Part shown: one piece after another, positions 50,310 to 63,500 of the stretch
Layout: each line of letters begins with the position of its first letter
Position numbering within the stretch: the stretch's first letter is position 1
Assembly: GCF_932526225.1 (NCBI RefSeq)
Contig: NC_064034.1
Coordinates: 2,342,001-2,406,000, forward strand
Direction of reading: 5' to 3'
From: Nematostella vectensis
Lineage: Eukaryota; Cnidaria; Anthozoa; Actiniaria; Edwardsiidae
Length of the DNA stretch: 64,000 nt
Notes under the pieces: model-generated
What the model was told of the DNA's origin: nothing
Seen by the model: only the letters and a program-made list of their open reading frames with translations
Database searches by the model: none
Translations under genes and position numbers: made by a program

Positions 50310-50899
50310 TACTAGAATAGTCTTCAAACGCTTTGTTAGACAACAAAGATGACCAATGGGGGGGGGGGGGGGTCATACGCAAACGGGCACAGGGTCCTTG
50401 CAGGACGTAAAGTACCCCCAAACAAACAAATTGGAAATAAAATGAATATAAAAAATAATTGTGGTGGAAGTTACAGATCCGTGCGATGGACCATCTACAG
50501 GGTAAGTCTACGTTGAAAACATTGGCGAGAAGGGTCTGATAATGATTCTTCAGGAAATATTTATAAGCGCGAGTAGGCTAGAGAACGTATTGAACTGAGT
50601 TAAGTTACATACTAGATTCTATGGTTTTACAATACGATTTGAAATAAGAATAACGTAGTTGTTCTGCAAAGAGCCGGAGATAAAGTTAAGGTTGGGTTCA
50701 GGTTACGAGTACGATTATGATTTACAAAAGTGACAAAAAGTTGAACATTCAGGTCGGTCATTTCGAAGTTACACTAGTTAAAAAGAGATGAGGTCTTTCA
50801 CCTCTCAGTCGAAGACCAAAGGTAGTAGATCGAGTTTTAGAAGTCGCTCTTTTTAGCAAGTCTCCGATCTTGGAACTAAGAATTCAACGGGTGGCTCGA

Positions 50900-51480
50900 C
50901 TTTTAACTCTTTCTAGGAGGACATTTTAAGTCTTACGCTGCCGGGGGACCAGACTTCAATGGCGAAACATAGATGCGACTTGACAAGGGACAGGTATAGA
51001 GTACGCCTGACCCTGTACCTGTAATCAGGACACATGTCCTCTTGAGCAGACCAAGCATTCTGTTGGCCTTGGACACCACAAATAGAATGTGGGTGTATGT
51101 AAGATTGTGCCCCCGATATCTTTTTCAGTGTTGATGCGCTAAAGACTTGTGGCGCCAAGCTGATAGTCCACCAGTGTGGGCGATTTCTTCCGTGAGACTG
51201 TCAAGACTTAATTAATTGGTAGCGTTAAACTTTATATTTGTTTCGTCGCTCCACTTGTTAGACTTGTCAGGTCATCCTGAAGAGCTTCACAGTCCTTTAT
51301 CGAAGAGATTATTCGGTATAGCTTGGTGTCGTCTGAGTATATAGCGGTGTGCCTTTGTCTTTGGCGTCTGCTAGATCGTTGATGTAGGTCCTAAATAGAA
51401 GGGGGCCTATTAGGCTTCCTTGAGGGACCCCGGAAGTCACTGGGAGTTGACAAAAGGCCATGCTTTCTATAACAACCCAG
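50900..51480 (-). pseudogene. Decayed LINE (non-LTR) reverse-transcriptase fragment
   Basis: On the minus strand, translated in shifting frames: VTSGVPQGSLIGPLLFRTYI (about 51445-51385), the RT motif with GVPQGS; then YSDDTKLY (about 51345-51320), equivalent to the catalytic YxDD; then TLYLSLVKSHLCFAIEVWSP (about 51010-50950), the conserved region after the thumb in CR1/L2/Rex-like elements. Frames are broken and the ends are missing, so it is dead. Confidence 0.75.
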
Positions 51481-52053
51481 CTACTGAGTTGCTGTCACAT
51501 GTAATTTTGTTTTCTATATACAAATTTCAGTAACTGACGCGAGGATGCAGAAATACATTTGTGGAGAAAATATTTAAAATAGGAATGAAACATGGACAAG
51601 TTGCTTTATTTCGAAACTAGAATTTGTGTCTTTAGTAAGTTTTGTCCAATGACCTTTGAAGTTTTCTGATTTAGGCTTGAATTTTCAAATTTGTTTAGTG
51701 TTTTCGACGCGGGTACCCTGTGGTTTTTGGATTACAGAAATATTGGAAAAAGATATAAAACAGGGGCAATTTGCTTTTGTTTCGATATCCAAACTGGGTC
51801 TTTAATCAACTTTGACCAATGGTATTTCAAAATTACTTATTTAGACGTGTATTTTATTATTTTTCCGTTTTACCGACGCGGGTACCTGTGGTTTTGCTTC
51901 GAAATGGAAAAATCACAAATTTCAGGATGTTCCACCAAAGGGATTTTTGGGGTCTTTTAGTATGTTAACTAGGTTGTATCACTTGTTCAAAATCCGTTGA
52001 GAGAAATTCTATTGCAATTAGTTCCACCTGAAACCACAGATTGACTGGACCAA

Positions 52054-54778
52054 ATTCATCGTTATCAAATCAGATGATTTCCAGGTTGAACTTAAAAAAA
52101 GTAAATAAATAAATTTATTTCTTTTGTATAAACATGATACTCCATGAATTATTACAAAGAGAATTACACACATGATCAATAACAATAATATTTAAGGACA
52201 ACTAGTGGTTGCCCGTGAAATATTCACTAAAAGCATTTTGGGCTACCTGGTGCTTTTAGGGGAATAATAAATGAGTCGTCGTAAACATTAATTAAACAAA
52301 TACCTCCCTTTTGAGTCCCCAATATAATTATCCTATTTTTAATTTACGTTATAAAAATGTGAAAATGCGCTTTCTATAAAATACCGTCCGTATTTTAGTA
52401 TTCCACCTTTTCCTATATACGTGTTGGGAACCCTGTGTATGCTATTTTTGGCGGGAATCGGACAACCAAATTCAAGCCATGCCAGTTCGCGCAAAATGAC
52501 CGCCAACTATTTGTAATGAACAAACCTTTTGCATTTATAAAAAAATCGAAAAATACTTGCTTCTTATATCGGGATTGATCTGATAAAATAAGAAGTGTTG
52601 TGCACCATCTTGATCTGATTAAATAGGCGTTTATGCACCGTTGAATTTAATTGAAATTGTTCAAAAGTCTCTTTTCTTCCGTTTTCTTGTTTGCTAACCG
52701 TTTTGTTTATGCGCGATGGAGCTAAAGAATCTACTTTCTTTTCTAGGTAGGAATAATGCCTTTCTAAATAACAAAAAGACGGTTGTGTTTTTAGCTACAA
52801 TTAATCTTTCTATGCAATGAAACTACGGCAAGTATTCGAATTCTTTTTCATATTTGATTTTCCTCGCGCTCGAAGGTTTGTTTACACATCTTCCGAAATT
52901 GTCTAGAATAAGATTTCTCCTAGCTACGATGATATTTTTGGAGACTTGTTACTGCATATTTTTTAGTGTGTTTTTCTTGAGAGACACGAAAATCTGAAGG
53001 TCATTAGTCCTTTTTGCTGCTGGAAATAAATTATTTTTGTGTTTCTGTGAAATCTTGAAAATGGCGCCTTTGCGAGTGTGATCCTCTCGCTTACAAAAAC
53101 GCGTGAGTTAGAACTTTGCTCCCCGGTATAATTTTGAAATAAAAAAAACATTTTGCATACCCCTTTCTCCGGTAATGAGTGGAAATGGTATGGTTTCGAA
53201 GTTTTCTAGCTCAGCCGTTTTTCCGTGTAAATAAAATGGCGCACAGTCCATTCCTTAGCGTATTCTATATAGTATAGATGTTTCGATTCATTTCAGAACG
53301 CATCACACTAACAAAACAACATTTTCTTAAAATTTGGTTTAGTCACAAACTGAACGACCTTATAAGGTAATCAAGGCGAATTCGAGGAGACAAAAAATGT
53401 GTTACTCTTAGATGTAGTCTTTGATAGAGTTTATAGATATTTAACTATATTAGTACTAGGGCGGTAGCTTATAGCTAAAAATTTTCAAAAGCGATAAAAA
53501 TAACAATGGCAATATAATCATGTTAATAATATTTTTTACATATGATAATTAAAACAATATTAAAAATAATGATAATCATCATCATCATCATTCATATACC
53601 ATTTTTGTTCTTATGTTTGTTTTTTGTATTTGAATGGTTTTGTTTTCTTTATGCTTTTTTTTGTATTTGGGCTTGGTGTATTGGCGTACAGGTAGCTAGG
53701 TGATTGGTTTTCAGATGAATCAATATTGATTTAAAACACGAAATAACAAGGACAGAGCAGCTATTGCTTATGTATACCTCATTTACACTTAAGATATTCT
53801 CTTTGTGTCTGGGGCCGAATAGTTTAAGCACTGTTAGACGTCAATACATACAGAACAAGCTACACAGCGACGGTCACCCAAAAAAGCGATTGTTATGAAC
53901 AAGCAAGTCCACGTCCAAGACCCGGAATGTCGGGTCGATTGTCGGCCGGTTAATTTACTTGCTTTGATTCGCCAGTCCTTCGGTTTGTCAGGCCCTAGGT
54001 CAGGCTTCGGTTTGTAAAGAAAAAAAAATCGAGTCGTGTTCGATTTTTAGAAGTCGTGTCAATATATGAATATCATCATCAAAATCGGCCCGACAAATCG
54101 GCGCATGTGAATTGTTATCACATTCATCCCATCCAGAAGGGTCGAATAAAATACCCAAAGGAAAGCTGTTGTGTGTGATAGATTAGAAGTGAGTGGTATA
54201 ATTGACCAATGAACTGTATCCAGTCACATGGCATTGGCTGAAATGTTTGATCATCCCTAAGTATGTCATTTTTTTTTTAAAGTTCTATTTTTATTATACT
54301 CAAGGTCAAATATAGAGAAATAAGTTCATAATCTCAGTCATCCGCGCTGTAGAATTCATTACAGCCATTCTTTTTAACCGGACAAATTATGTTTTGCAAG
54401 TTGCGCTACATAGCGCGCGTTTCTGTCTATCCTCCTTCGATTTGAAAAATAAATACTTCCCACGCAATGTTAAGTTATTACTTGCGTACAAAAGAGTATG
54501 GTAAACGAAAAATTACCCGGAAACGTTATACAAAACACTATTTTTGTTAGCTTTGACATTTTGCAAATAAACATATTCGCAAGGTGGTTTTCCATGATAA
54601 TGTTGTTTAGAAAGAGACGAGAGCTATCACGTGACACGGCTCGAGTTTGGGTACCCTGTGTTTGCGCCATTGTTGTTTCCAGAATTGTACCGTCAAGGTC
54701 AATGCCAATGTCAAGTTGAACACGAAAGCGCATTTGTTGACTGTAATCACCCCAGTTATTGGATAATGGAGTTTTGCC
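52054..54778. other. Intergenic, no gene seen
   Basis: AT-rich, with simple ATC/ATT microsatellite sequence near 53570-53600. No coding or RNA gene recognised. Confidence 0.45.
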
Positions 54779-55330
54779 ATGTCGTTTCGTAGAGTACTGT
54801 TATCTGCCTCTACGCACAGATTGGCAGCCTTGTCATGGCGGACAGCCTCGGCACCGTTATGTTACAATTGTGAACTAAATCCCTCATTAAAGCGGACACC
54901 TCGCTTTATTTTTTGCGCTTTGTTTATATACTATTCAGCTGCTCTATTTGCCACAGGAGTTATGGCTTATCCGCTCTTGTTTGACTCTGATAATGAAATG
55001 AGGGCGCCATTATTCGCACTTTTCGTGATCCTGAACCCATTTTTCTACGGTTTTGATTCACTGATGATTTTTATCGCTAGTACTTGCTTGTCCCTGAGTC
55101 ATTCCAGACACTTGTTTGCCTTGGGGATATGTCCCTTGGTGATACTACCACACGTTTGCCAGCTGTGTGCCTGTGTAATGCGAACTGCCTTTGCTTTCAT
55201 GCGACTTGGCACTTTGGCTGCTAGGATCGGTTCCCTAAAATTCTACGACGTTCTTCACTTTTTCACTTCTTCTTGTCACTTCTTCCCAGAATGCTCCTCG
55301 AGCCCTAGAACAGGCCCTACCCATGTGTAG
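54779..55330 (+). CDS. Possible multi-pass membrane protein ORF, 183 residues
   Basis: Not recognised. An ATG-initiated single-exon frame with hydrophobic stretches at about 44-70 (FIFCALFIYYSAALFATGVM), 76-105 (LFALFVILNPFFYGFDSLMI) and 113-145. NPFFYG resembles the NPxxY motif of the seventh helix of rhodopsin-like receptors, with a helix before it where helix 6 would be, but no CWxP motif is visible. It could be the tail of a degraded GPCR, a real small membrane protein, or chance. Confidence 0.3.
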   Translation: MSFRRVLLSASTHRLAALSWRTASAPLCYNCELNPSLKRTPRFIFCALFIYYSAALFATGVMAYPLLFDSDNEMRAPLFALFVILNPFFYGFDSLMIFIASTCLSLSHSRHLFALGICPLVILPHVCQLCACVMRTAFAFMRLGTLAARIGSLKFYDVLHFFTSSCHFFPECSSSPRTGPTHV

Positions 55331-57304
55331 GATTTCGTGATCAATTGTAATTTCCGTTTTCTTGTTTTTCAATAAAACGATGAATAATAAATACATGAAC
55401 TTCGGTGTTGATATAGATGGTTCAATTCAACGCACGATATCCTTAGTCTGTTTTGCCCTCCTCTTTCCCCCTTTTTTATTGATGTTCTTTTCTGTTTGAG
55501 GTCGTGGGGAGTGGAAGGGGAGAATGGAACAGCACACCTAGTTGTCTCATTTTGAAGATTGTTTCCCTGCATAAAGTCGCTACCTCCCCCCCCCTTCCAC
55601 CCCGCTTGTTTAGTAGAACGCATGCCGTATCTACCTCACATCAAAATGTGCTTTAATCCCACAAAGAAACCGAAAGAATTAAACATAGACGTTCGTGCAA
55701 TAAATATCTAAACAAATTTACTTGGCTTACCTAGTATTGGAAGAGTCATCAGAAACCCGCTGAAGATATATAACAAGCGCATAGGAGTGGCCCAATAACC
55801 GGCGTTAATTGACTGCCGGTGTCTTATTATAGAACGACCCGAACACGATAGGGCGCAATAATACTTTTGAGGCGTTCTGTTAGAAAGCTAGAGCGCGTTC
55901 GGTAAGCCAAACCGCGGTATCGAAACCTTGACTAAAAGAAAAGTTAGTGCTATACCCACGCTGCATACGGTGAGAAAATTATATTGATTCTGCGCATGCT
56001 ATTCAATTAAAGGTGATAATTAACTCTACTCTGCGCATGTCACTTAGTTTATAGCCGCTGTATTTGGCCACCTGCCGCGCTTTCCTAGTTTTCTAACTAC
56101 ATTCTTTAGATTATCCCAAGACCAGGAACTAGGCATCCGAGCTTGGTACTCCACTGTTAAACTCCATCCATTTTATTCTTCTCCCACTACTGTCTCGATA
56201 CCGGTCAATGAGTAATGGACCCCCTACCATCTCCGGAACCATCAGTGCGCATGCTCAGAGCCTTGACGCGATTTCCATAATCTCTATCTCCACAGGGTTG
56301 CCGAATCCAGACCGTTATGGCGTGTTGTGAGGATCGATCTCCTTTTTTTTTTCTCTTTCCGTCAACTGTTCGGCGGGTTGTATTTTTCTATATGTGATAA
56401 TTGAACATGGAAGCCGAGGTTGTTATTTTCATTTATTTATTTTTATTTTTACCCCAATATAGCGATACCCGGCATAGTATGACATCTTCTAACCCGACAG
56501 CAATAAAATATATGGGAAACAATCTCAATTTCACGATTTTTTAATGTGCCTTGCCATATCGTAATATCCAAGTTTCAAATGCATCGCTTTCTGAGTCTGC
56601 GCGAATTAAGTAGCTTTGCAAGGTTTAATACCAGCGCCGGAAAAATGCAAGTCTCCGCCTATTAGTTACCATTGTTAGAGCAGGAAAGACAGGCTTTGCG
56701 GAACCTCGATCAATTTTTTTTGTCGCTTTCTCCGCTCGTCAAACGACATCATCTTCCCTTCCTCTTTTTCGCCACATGCCCATCCTACTCTCAGAAATGG
56801 AGAGCTTGGGATTGTGGAGAAATCCAGGTATAATAAAGCGCGTCTAAAGTGAGCCGATCTCGTGATCTGTTCAGTAGCCAGTGGTGCTCACGCGTTGAGC
56901 TCGCTCCATCGCAGCCTCTCCTCCAATCAACGACTAGCAGAATTGATAATTACGTAAGCAAAACACACGCAATAAAAATTGCTTAGCATGTTCGACACAA
57001 GACAGGATCACAAGCGCTACCAGGCGAGCAACAGTCAATACTCCAGCGCGCGAAAAAAGGTCAGCAACTTGAGCTGCAGCTTCCTCTTTTTTCCCAGGAT
57101 TTTTCCCCAATTTTTTAAGCATTTTTTGAATGATTTTTTCATGCGTTTTAGGAGCCTTGAAGACCGAACTCTAACACGTGGCTTCTGCCTGCTTGAGACA
57201 TCGCTTGCTATCGTGGTCAGTGACGATTTTATTCCTTATCGAAGCCGAGGTTAAGGGTGCTTAAGTGTAAGTTCGAAGAGCTCGGGGAAGAAGCAAGCGT
57301 CGAG
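55331..57304. promoter_or_regulatory. Upstream region of the BH3 gene with NRF-1-like sites
   Basis: No gene seen. Contains three TGCGCATG(C/T) sites, near 55993, 56033 and 56248, and GC-richer DNA than its surroundings, consistent with a promoter region. The exact start site is not visible. Confidence 0.35.
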
Positions 57305-57547
57305 ATGTGCAAGCCGAAGTCGCCTGACGAGCGAGAACTGTCAACGGCGGGGCCTTCCGCCAGCGGCACATCCACAACCGAACTCAACAACTCCCTCGTT
57401 GTATCGCACGTTGCTGCCCAGCTAGCACAGATAGGCGATAAACTGCAGCTCAAATATGAGCAGAATAAGAAAAAAGACGAGGCGCAGTTCACCATGAGAG
57501 CAGTGTGTGTTATAGCCCTGTTCGTGGTACTTAGGATGACCTTATGA
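57305..57547 (+). CDS. Small BH3-motif protein with C-terminal membrane tail (putative BH3-only)
   Basis: 80 residues from the ATG at 57305 (MCKPKSPDE). The BH3 core HVAAQLAQIGDKL at 35-47 has L40, I43, G44, D45 and L47 in the expected register. A charged linker (YEQNKKKDEA) precedes a tail of hydrophobic residues at 65-79 (RAVCVIALFVVLRMTL), as in tail-anchored BCL-2 family members that sit in the outer mitochondrial membrane. No BH1, BH2 or BH4 is present. The frame is open upstream to 57257 without another ATG. Paralogue of the minus-strand ORF at 21480-21725. BH3-only proteins trigger apoptosis by engaging BCL-2 or BAX/BAK proteins; the role here is inferred from the motif and tail. Confidence 0.65.
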   Translation: MCKPKSPDERELSTAGPSASGTSTTELNNSLVVSHVAAQLAQIGDKLQLKYEQNKKKDEAQFTMRAVCVIALFVVLRMTL

Positions 57548-60500
57548 GATGAACGGTCGCACCATGGACATACCACATAGCATACGGATGCGAAAAAACT
57601 ATACCTACATACAACATCAGCAGCGTGTGAAAACTATCGCTTGCGAAACAAGATCTTTAACACAGTAACAAGTTATCTTCGTGCGAAACTTCTTGCAAAG
57701 CCTAATTGCAAAGGGACTAAAACGGCATGTCCCGATAGAAACCGCTCTTTCCTTGCGGGTAGGCAAGGCCTAGGGAGAAAGGGAGCGCCAGTTTACTCCC
57801 AAAACACACGCAGCGCTGCGAGATTTTCACTTGCTGTCCTTTCTTGGGAGGCTAAGCGTTGAGAATCTCAATTCAACATCTTAGATGTTACGTGGGGCCT
57901 TGAACTAGGCCATGGACAGTTTTATAAAAGTGCTTTTTCTTCCATAAAAAGGCTCGGGAAACTTGCTGTACCCACCAGCAGTAAAAGGATTTTTCATGAT
58001 TTTGCTAGTTGGCTACATTTATTATTTTTATTTCTATTCATAAAAAAGAAATTTCTGTTTATTTTTTTAAACTAAAAGACTTTTTGCTAAAAAAAATCTT
58101 TTAAAAATTCTTTCAAGAAAAAATTTTGCTGAGCTTGTCACTGTGAAGAAAGAAATCACTTTATAAGATCTTCTCTTAGCATAGCCATTGCAACCATTTA
58201 TAGTATATTACCTCGTAAACTCTCAAATATTCTCATATTACGAAAACTATACTGAAAAATTGTATTATATATACGGTACTATATACTTTTAGTAACTTAG
58301 TTCAGAAACTAAATTAAGTAAATAAGTTGTTGTGGTCTGTTTATATGTGTGTTCTATTGCAAATGGAGACCATTTGTGGGCAGACTAGTTAAAGTGTTCT
58401 TCTATTCTATAGCACGTTTTCAGTATTTCCGGTAAACTGTGCTATCAAATGAACATTGGAACTTAAAAAATAGCTGCGTAGGAGTTTCGTGGACTGCAGG
58501 GAAATAAAAATAACTCATTTTGTGAGTAATTCAATTGGACTGCGATACGCGATCGCCTGGGAAATGGCGCGCGCCTACCATCCGCAGTGTTGTGGTGTTT
58601 ATGATGGAAAAGGCCTTTAACATGGATCCCACTTCGTTTATCTTTTAATCTTGCCAGTTGGCTTAGAATAACGGCCTTGGAATACCGTCGTATGTGTCCT
58701 CTTATGCATGTACCAGTGTAATTTATCATAGATATTAAGAGAAACATCGTCATTGCGTATTCAAAGCCATCCTCCATTATCGCTGAATGTACACTTTTAG
58801 GTTTCGGAAATGAAGGTACGAAAAGCGGATTGAGATTGCCTTGTTGATCACACCTCTAGAATAAAGTTGAACTTGTTGTTATTTTATCAAGTAAGAATAA
58901 ATAAGCTAGAGATGTTACTATGCAATTGGCGACGCACACGATAATATTTACGAGTGGTTTGATGTAAGGTCAAAAGCTTTTCGTCCCTTCGCATCTCTCT
59001 TAGGACAATCTCAAGTTAAACGGCCACACAAGCCATGTCAACAAAACAACTTCTCTGTAATGTGTAACTGGAATAAATGTTCTATCAGAGCTAAATCTGT
59101 GTATTTGGATTGTTTTACTTCATGGTAACTTCTCTTTTTTATAGTTTCAAGCGATACATCCTTCTCTGACAACAAAACCTTCAATCTAAGAGCTTCACAA
59201 GGTGTCTACCTGAACCGCTTGAAAGCGTTAGCCAGTTTAGCAACTGCAAGGATTTGGAAATAAATCAAACACCTAAGCAACCCCCTTCCAAGAAAATATT
59301 CCGTCGTTAGAAAACTGTCTTGTTTTTTTCTTGAATGTGCAAATCTGTTTTGCTAGCCCCTCGGTGTATGTTGTCCAGATTTTCATGTATCGCTTTTGCT
59401 GCACTAGTTGTCCGTCTAGACTAAGAATGTCAACACTAATTCGCTGTGGAGCAAGGAATATCAGCAGAGGACTATGGTACTCGCAGTTTTCGTTTGGTAA
59501 CACTCTCAAACTTAAGTTTCAGCTCAAAATCATACACACACGGTTGTAAAAAAAACAGTATTGTTGTTTCAGACGTAAAGAATTTCTCCCATGTCTGCAC
59601 AGTTGCATTGGTTTAAATTTAAAGTCGATTTCGTTTTATTTCATGTTTTCCTTACACGTACAACATATGAAATCTTCTATTTCTAAGTTCTATTTCGTTT
59701 GCACATGTAAACAGAGGTCTGCAAGGAATCCGTTTTTTTTCTGTACTTACAGTTTCTGACAGATAAAGGTACTGTCTAAAAAAGTGAGCTCCTCTGTTCT
59801 TCAAAAGATGAATACTATTTCCATCTCAGAACATCTACCAAATGCCTTGTTACACCTTGCAGACGATACGAATGACCTCAAAATGCAGAAATGTTTTCTT
59901 TGTGAATTTTCTTTCCCTTCGGTTCCATGCGGCCGAATGCAGAAAACCCATACTCAGCACATTTCAATTCTCTCCCCGTGTTCTTACTAGAATGCGAATA
60001 ATTCGTTGTTGTGAACTCTGTATTTCACTTCCCTATATCAAATACAGCATTTCCACAATAATATGTTCTTGGCTATATCTTTTCTTGGCAGAGTTTCGAA
60101 ACTGAATCTAACGTAGCATGGAGAAGTAGCTGTGTTTTGGTCGCGGAGGTCACGGACATTCGTCATGCGTAGTAAAAATAAAGAAAAATGCTTCGAAAAA
60201 ATAGGAGTTTGAACCCGGAATACATCCGAACCCTCTCTCAACATGATAACGGAAAAATATAATCAAAATCTCCATCCAAATTACCAAGTAATTTCAGGAG
60301 AATGTATGGTTTGTCTCAGTTTTTATTGGGGCTTATTCCAGTAAGATCAGAAAAGTTCAACACGCAGCCGAAAGAAGTCGAAAATAAGGCTTTTGGTTTC
60401 CAAAACTTAGATTTTTAAACATCGACATTCCGCATTAACAAGGCAAGCGAAATAACAAATTGTGGATTTTTATCGTATATGCTGATACTAGGTAGTATTT

Positions 60501-63500
60501 CTGCAACCTGTGGTCCTCCTTAGTTTCAAAAAGACTTGTTTTCAAGCCCAGCAAAATTGTTGAGCTAAGACATTTATTTTATATTCTAGTCGATTACAGT
60601 AGTATTACACAGTATGTTTAGAATACATTTAATCTATCTTGTATGGTTATTCTGAAAATATCAGATATCTGTGTGACCGAGCACGCTTGTATGTTGTGCG
60701 AAGGGTAAGAGAACATTTCCTAGATGGTCTAATGTCTTCGAATGCACAGTTCACCTTCTTGCGTTTGTGTGTAAACAGCAAAAACGAAATTCTGCATATG
60801 ATTAGTCTTCCCCAAAGACGTGAATGATATTCTAGAATAATATTATACCCAACACTTTCGATTTTATGGCTGTTATTATTTCTTACAGAGGCGCAAGCCA
60901 AACCGAGAAAGAAATTCAGAGCCCTAAGCGAAAACACGGCATGTCTAGCGAGAAAAAGCGAAGGGGAATTTCTACAGTGGATTTTTTCATTTTGTTCAGA
61001 AGCAGGTGTCTTATTTCCAATTGCTGCTCTACCGAGAACCTCCGCAGCAATATTATGATAAAAGATTTGATAAATAATTGTAATTAGGTGGCGAATTCTC
61101 GCTTTGTTATTGGTGGATATTTAAAGGAACATCTCCAACGTCAAACATCACATGAATGATATGTCCATCTCAACCTTTACAAAGCTTTCCGCAATGGGCC
61201 AAGGTTTGACGGCGACTCGACAGGCTTTTAGCCAATAAGAATAGAGTTCTAGCTCGCTATGCTGCATCTGTTTCCTCCTAATTAATATGTAATGGAGCGA
61301 ATACGCTGGGAGCCCTAGAGGGCAACATTCAAGCTAAAGCCAGCAGAGCTGACTCGACATTATCCATTCTACTTCGCTAGTAAATCCAATTTTCGGGCGA
61401 ATGTTTTTGTGTGCATTTAAAAAAAAGTTGGAATGCTAAATATTTGCGACGTTTGTTTATTAAAAGTGAATCATTTGCATAACAGAAAGCTAAAGAGACT
61501 GACATGAGAAAAATTACAAAGATTTCGCTATCCTTGGGAGTCGTGCATTACCCCTCTGCAAAATTATGTTTAACTCACGGATTGCCGTTAAATTTGTCAA
61601 TAGCCTGCACTGAATCCCGTATATATTTCTTTGTGCTTTGTGGCTTGTATTGCTTAATTTGAAACCCCTTATTTCGCGTTGACTATAATATGACTCCTGC
61701 TACCATTCTCCGAGAGAAAACGCTTAGCCATCAGAGCAGTGGCAAGCCAAGTGGAAGGTTGAGATGCTGACAATAAAAACTCTGTGAAAAACCATCACCG
61801 CCACTATCTAGAGCCAGTCCTCACATATCTCGAATTATTTCTATGGGGATTTACACTCGACTAAACAATTTTCTCTCTTACCTTTAAGCGAGAGTTAAAT
61901 GTTGTGGCGAAGTGACGGTAACTGAAGTATCACATAAATCGTTTTGCAATAACTCCACAAATCCTCGTTGGACATCGATGTCACCTTCGAATTCAGAAAA
62001 TGAAGATAGTTGCTCTGGTAGAAAGCCGGTGAATTTAGTTCAAGATAGGTCCGCGCGTGCGCACTGAAAGCATGACTAATCCCGAATTATCATTTTTTTT
62101 TTGTACGTGCCGAGAATTCATGAAAGGGATAGCAGGTTACGAATGGCTATAATATATCTCGGTGATCACTGACTAATCACATTATTTCACAATCTACCTG
62201 GAAGCGAAAAACAACGCTAGCCAATGTTTAGCATATTGTCTAAATTTGATGAAAACATCTTGGACGAAACACGGAAGTTTCTATTGTGCAATTCGGCTGG
62301 CTTGAGGAGCCGTACTTGTGGAAATTCTCACCTAGAGCTCGCTACGTGTCGTACCTGAGTCGCTGGATGAGCTGGTGATGACGATATAAAGGTTTTGAGA
62401 ATTATTTTCGCCTTACGTGTCGTGGGTTTCGTTACGGGCGGGCTAGGCAAGCGACAACATGTCTGGGCGTACTGTGCTAATATATGCAAAACATGTCAAC
62501 GGCGCTATAGCCAGACGGGTAATAAAAACTGCCTTAATATTGTGGCACACGAGGACCCATGAAACCTGCAAGGGTGCCGCGTAGATACAGCCTGGGTGGT
62601 TTATTTTTCAATGTATAAATGTGTTTAAAAGTGATAAGAGGAATTGCAAATTTAAATCAAGTATGAATTGAAAAATATAAGGGGATTTTCCTAGCTTTTA
62701 GAATTTTGATTTTATTCAATTTTTGCATTCTTTCTTTACTTTTTTAGTCCCGTATCAACTACACAAAGCCTTAGGATCCGTACCAAACATTTAGTGTGCG
62801 TCTTTTTGCTCTTTTTTATAAATGTGATATAAGTTTACCAAACTGCGAAAACTGGTGTTACTTTCTATGCAAAAGAATGCGCCGATTTTAGTGACATGCG
62901 CATAAGGTATGTCAGTTCCTGCGCATGCGTACTTAGCTAAACAAAGGAACATGTGTTGGGGGGCTGCGAAGCAAAGGGAGTCTCGGCGATGCACAGATCT
63001 TAACTCAGTCAAACGGAGTGTGTGCTTCTTCGTGATGTTCCGTAGAAGGAAAAGGCTCTAGAAGGCAGATAGACGCAAAACAAAGTCTGCTGGTGCGCTG
63101 TGTAAACTTGAGAACGGCCAAAAAGATTGTTTTTCTCGACGGGCAGAAGGTGTAGGTGGATTGATCTCGCTTGCTCTTTAACCGGGGTCTTTGTGAGCTC
63201 TTCTATGGGGAATGCGCGATGGTACAACGTGAATATGGTACGAGAAAAGAGCTTAGCCAACAAACCCAAACACCAGGTTTGACCAGGTTGCCTCTGAGCC
63301 GACGACGTATTTGCTAATGGTCTTAGGCATAACACAGCAACGACCCGCACTAGATCTTGGCTATCAACGAGCGACACGAACGGCGATCTAGGTCACTTAT
63401 TCTGTGAGCCACTCTACCAAAAAGTCCTTCGCAAAACAAGACTAAGAAAAAGACCTTCACTCGGTAATACCTGAATGATTTTCTGAGATTTTTGTGCATC

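Larger units (their letters stand above)
49329..52053. mobile_element. Long inverted-repeat structure (two arms of about 580 bp)
   Basis: Bases 49329-49911 are an imperfect inverted copy of 51475-52053 (for example TGAACAAGTGATACAACCTA at 49400-49419 against TAGGTTGTATCACTTGTTCA near 51970-51989). Each arm itself holds two tandem units of about 170 bases with ACAGGGTACCCGCG at the same place. The 1.56 kb centre holds a MITE and a decayed LINE fragment. It could be a foldback-type element or an inverted duplication; no transposase is present. Confidence 0.7.

Noticed and set aside
54470-54733. Minus-strand ORF starting MRFRVQLDIGIDLDG
   Set aside because: The acidic DLDG recalls phosphatase motifs but nothing else fits; short, AT-rich tail, overlaps another open frame.
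63009-63377. 122-codon minus-strand ORF near the right edge
   Set aside because: No domain, no splice context and no compositional sign of coding.
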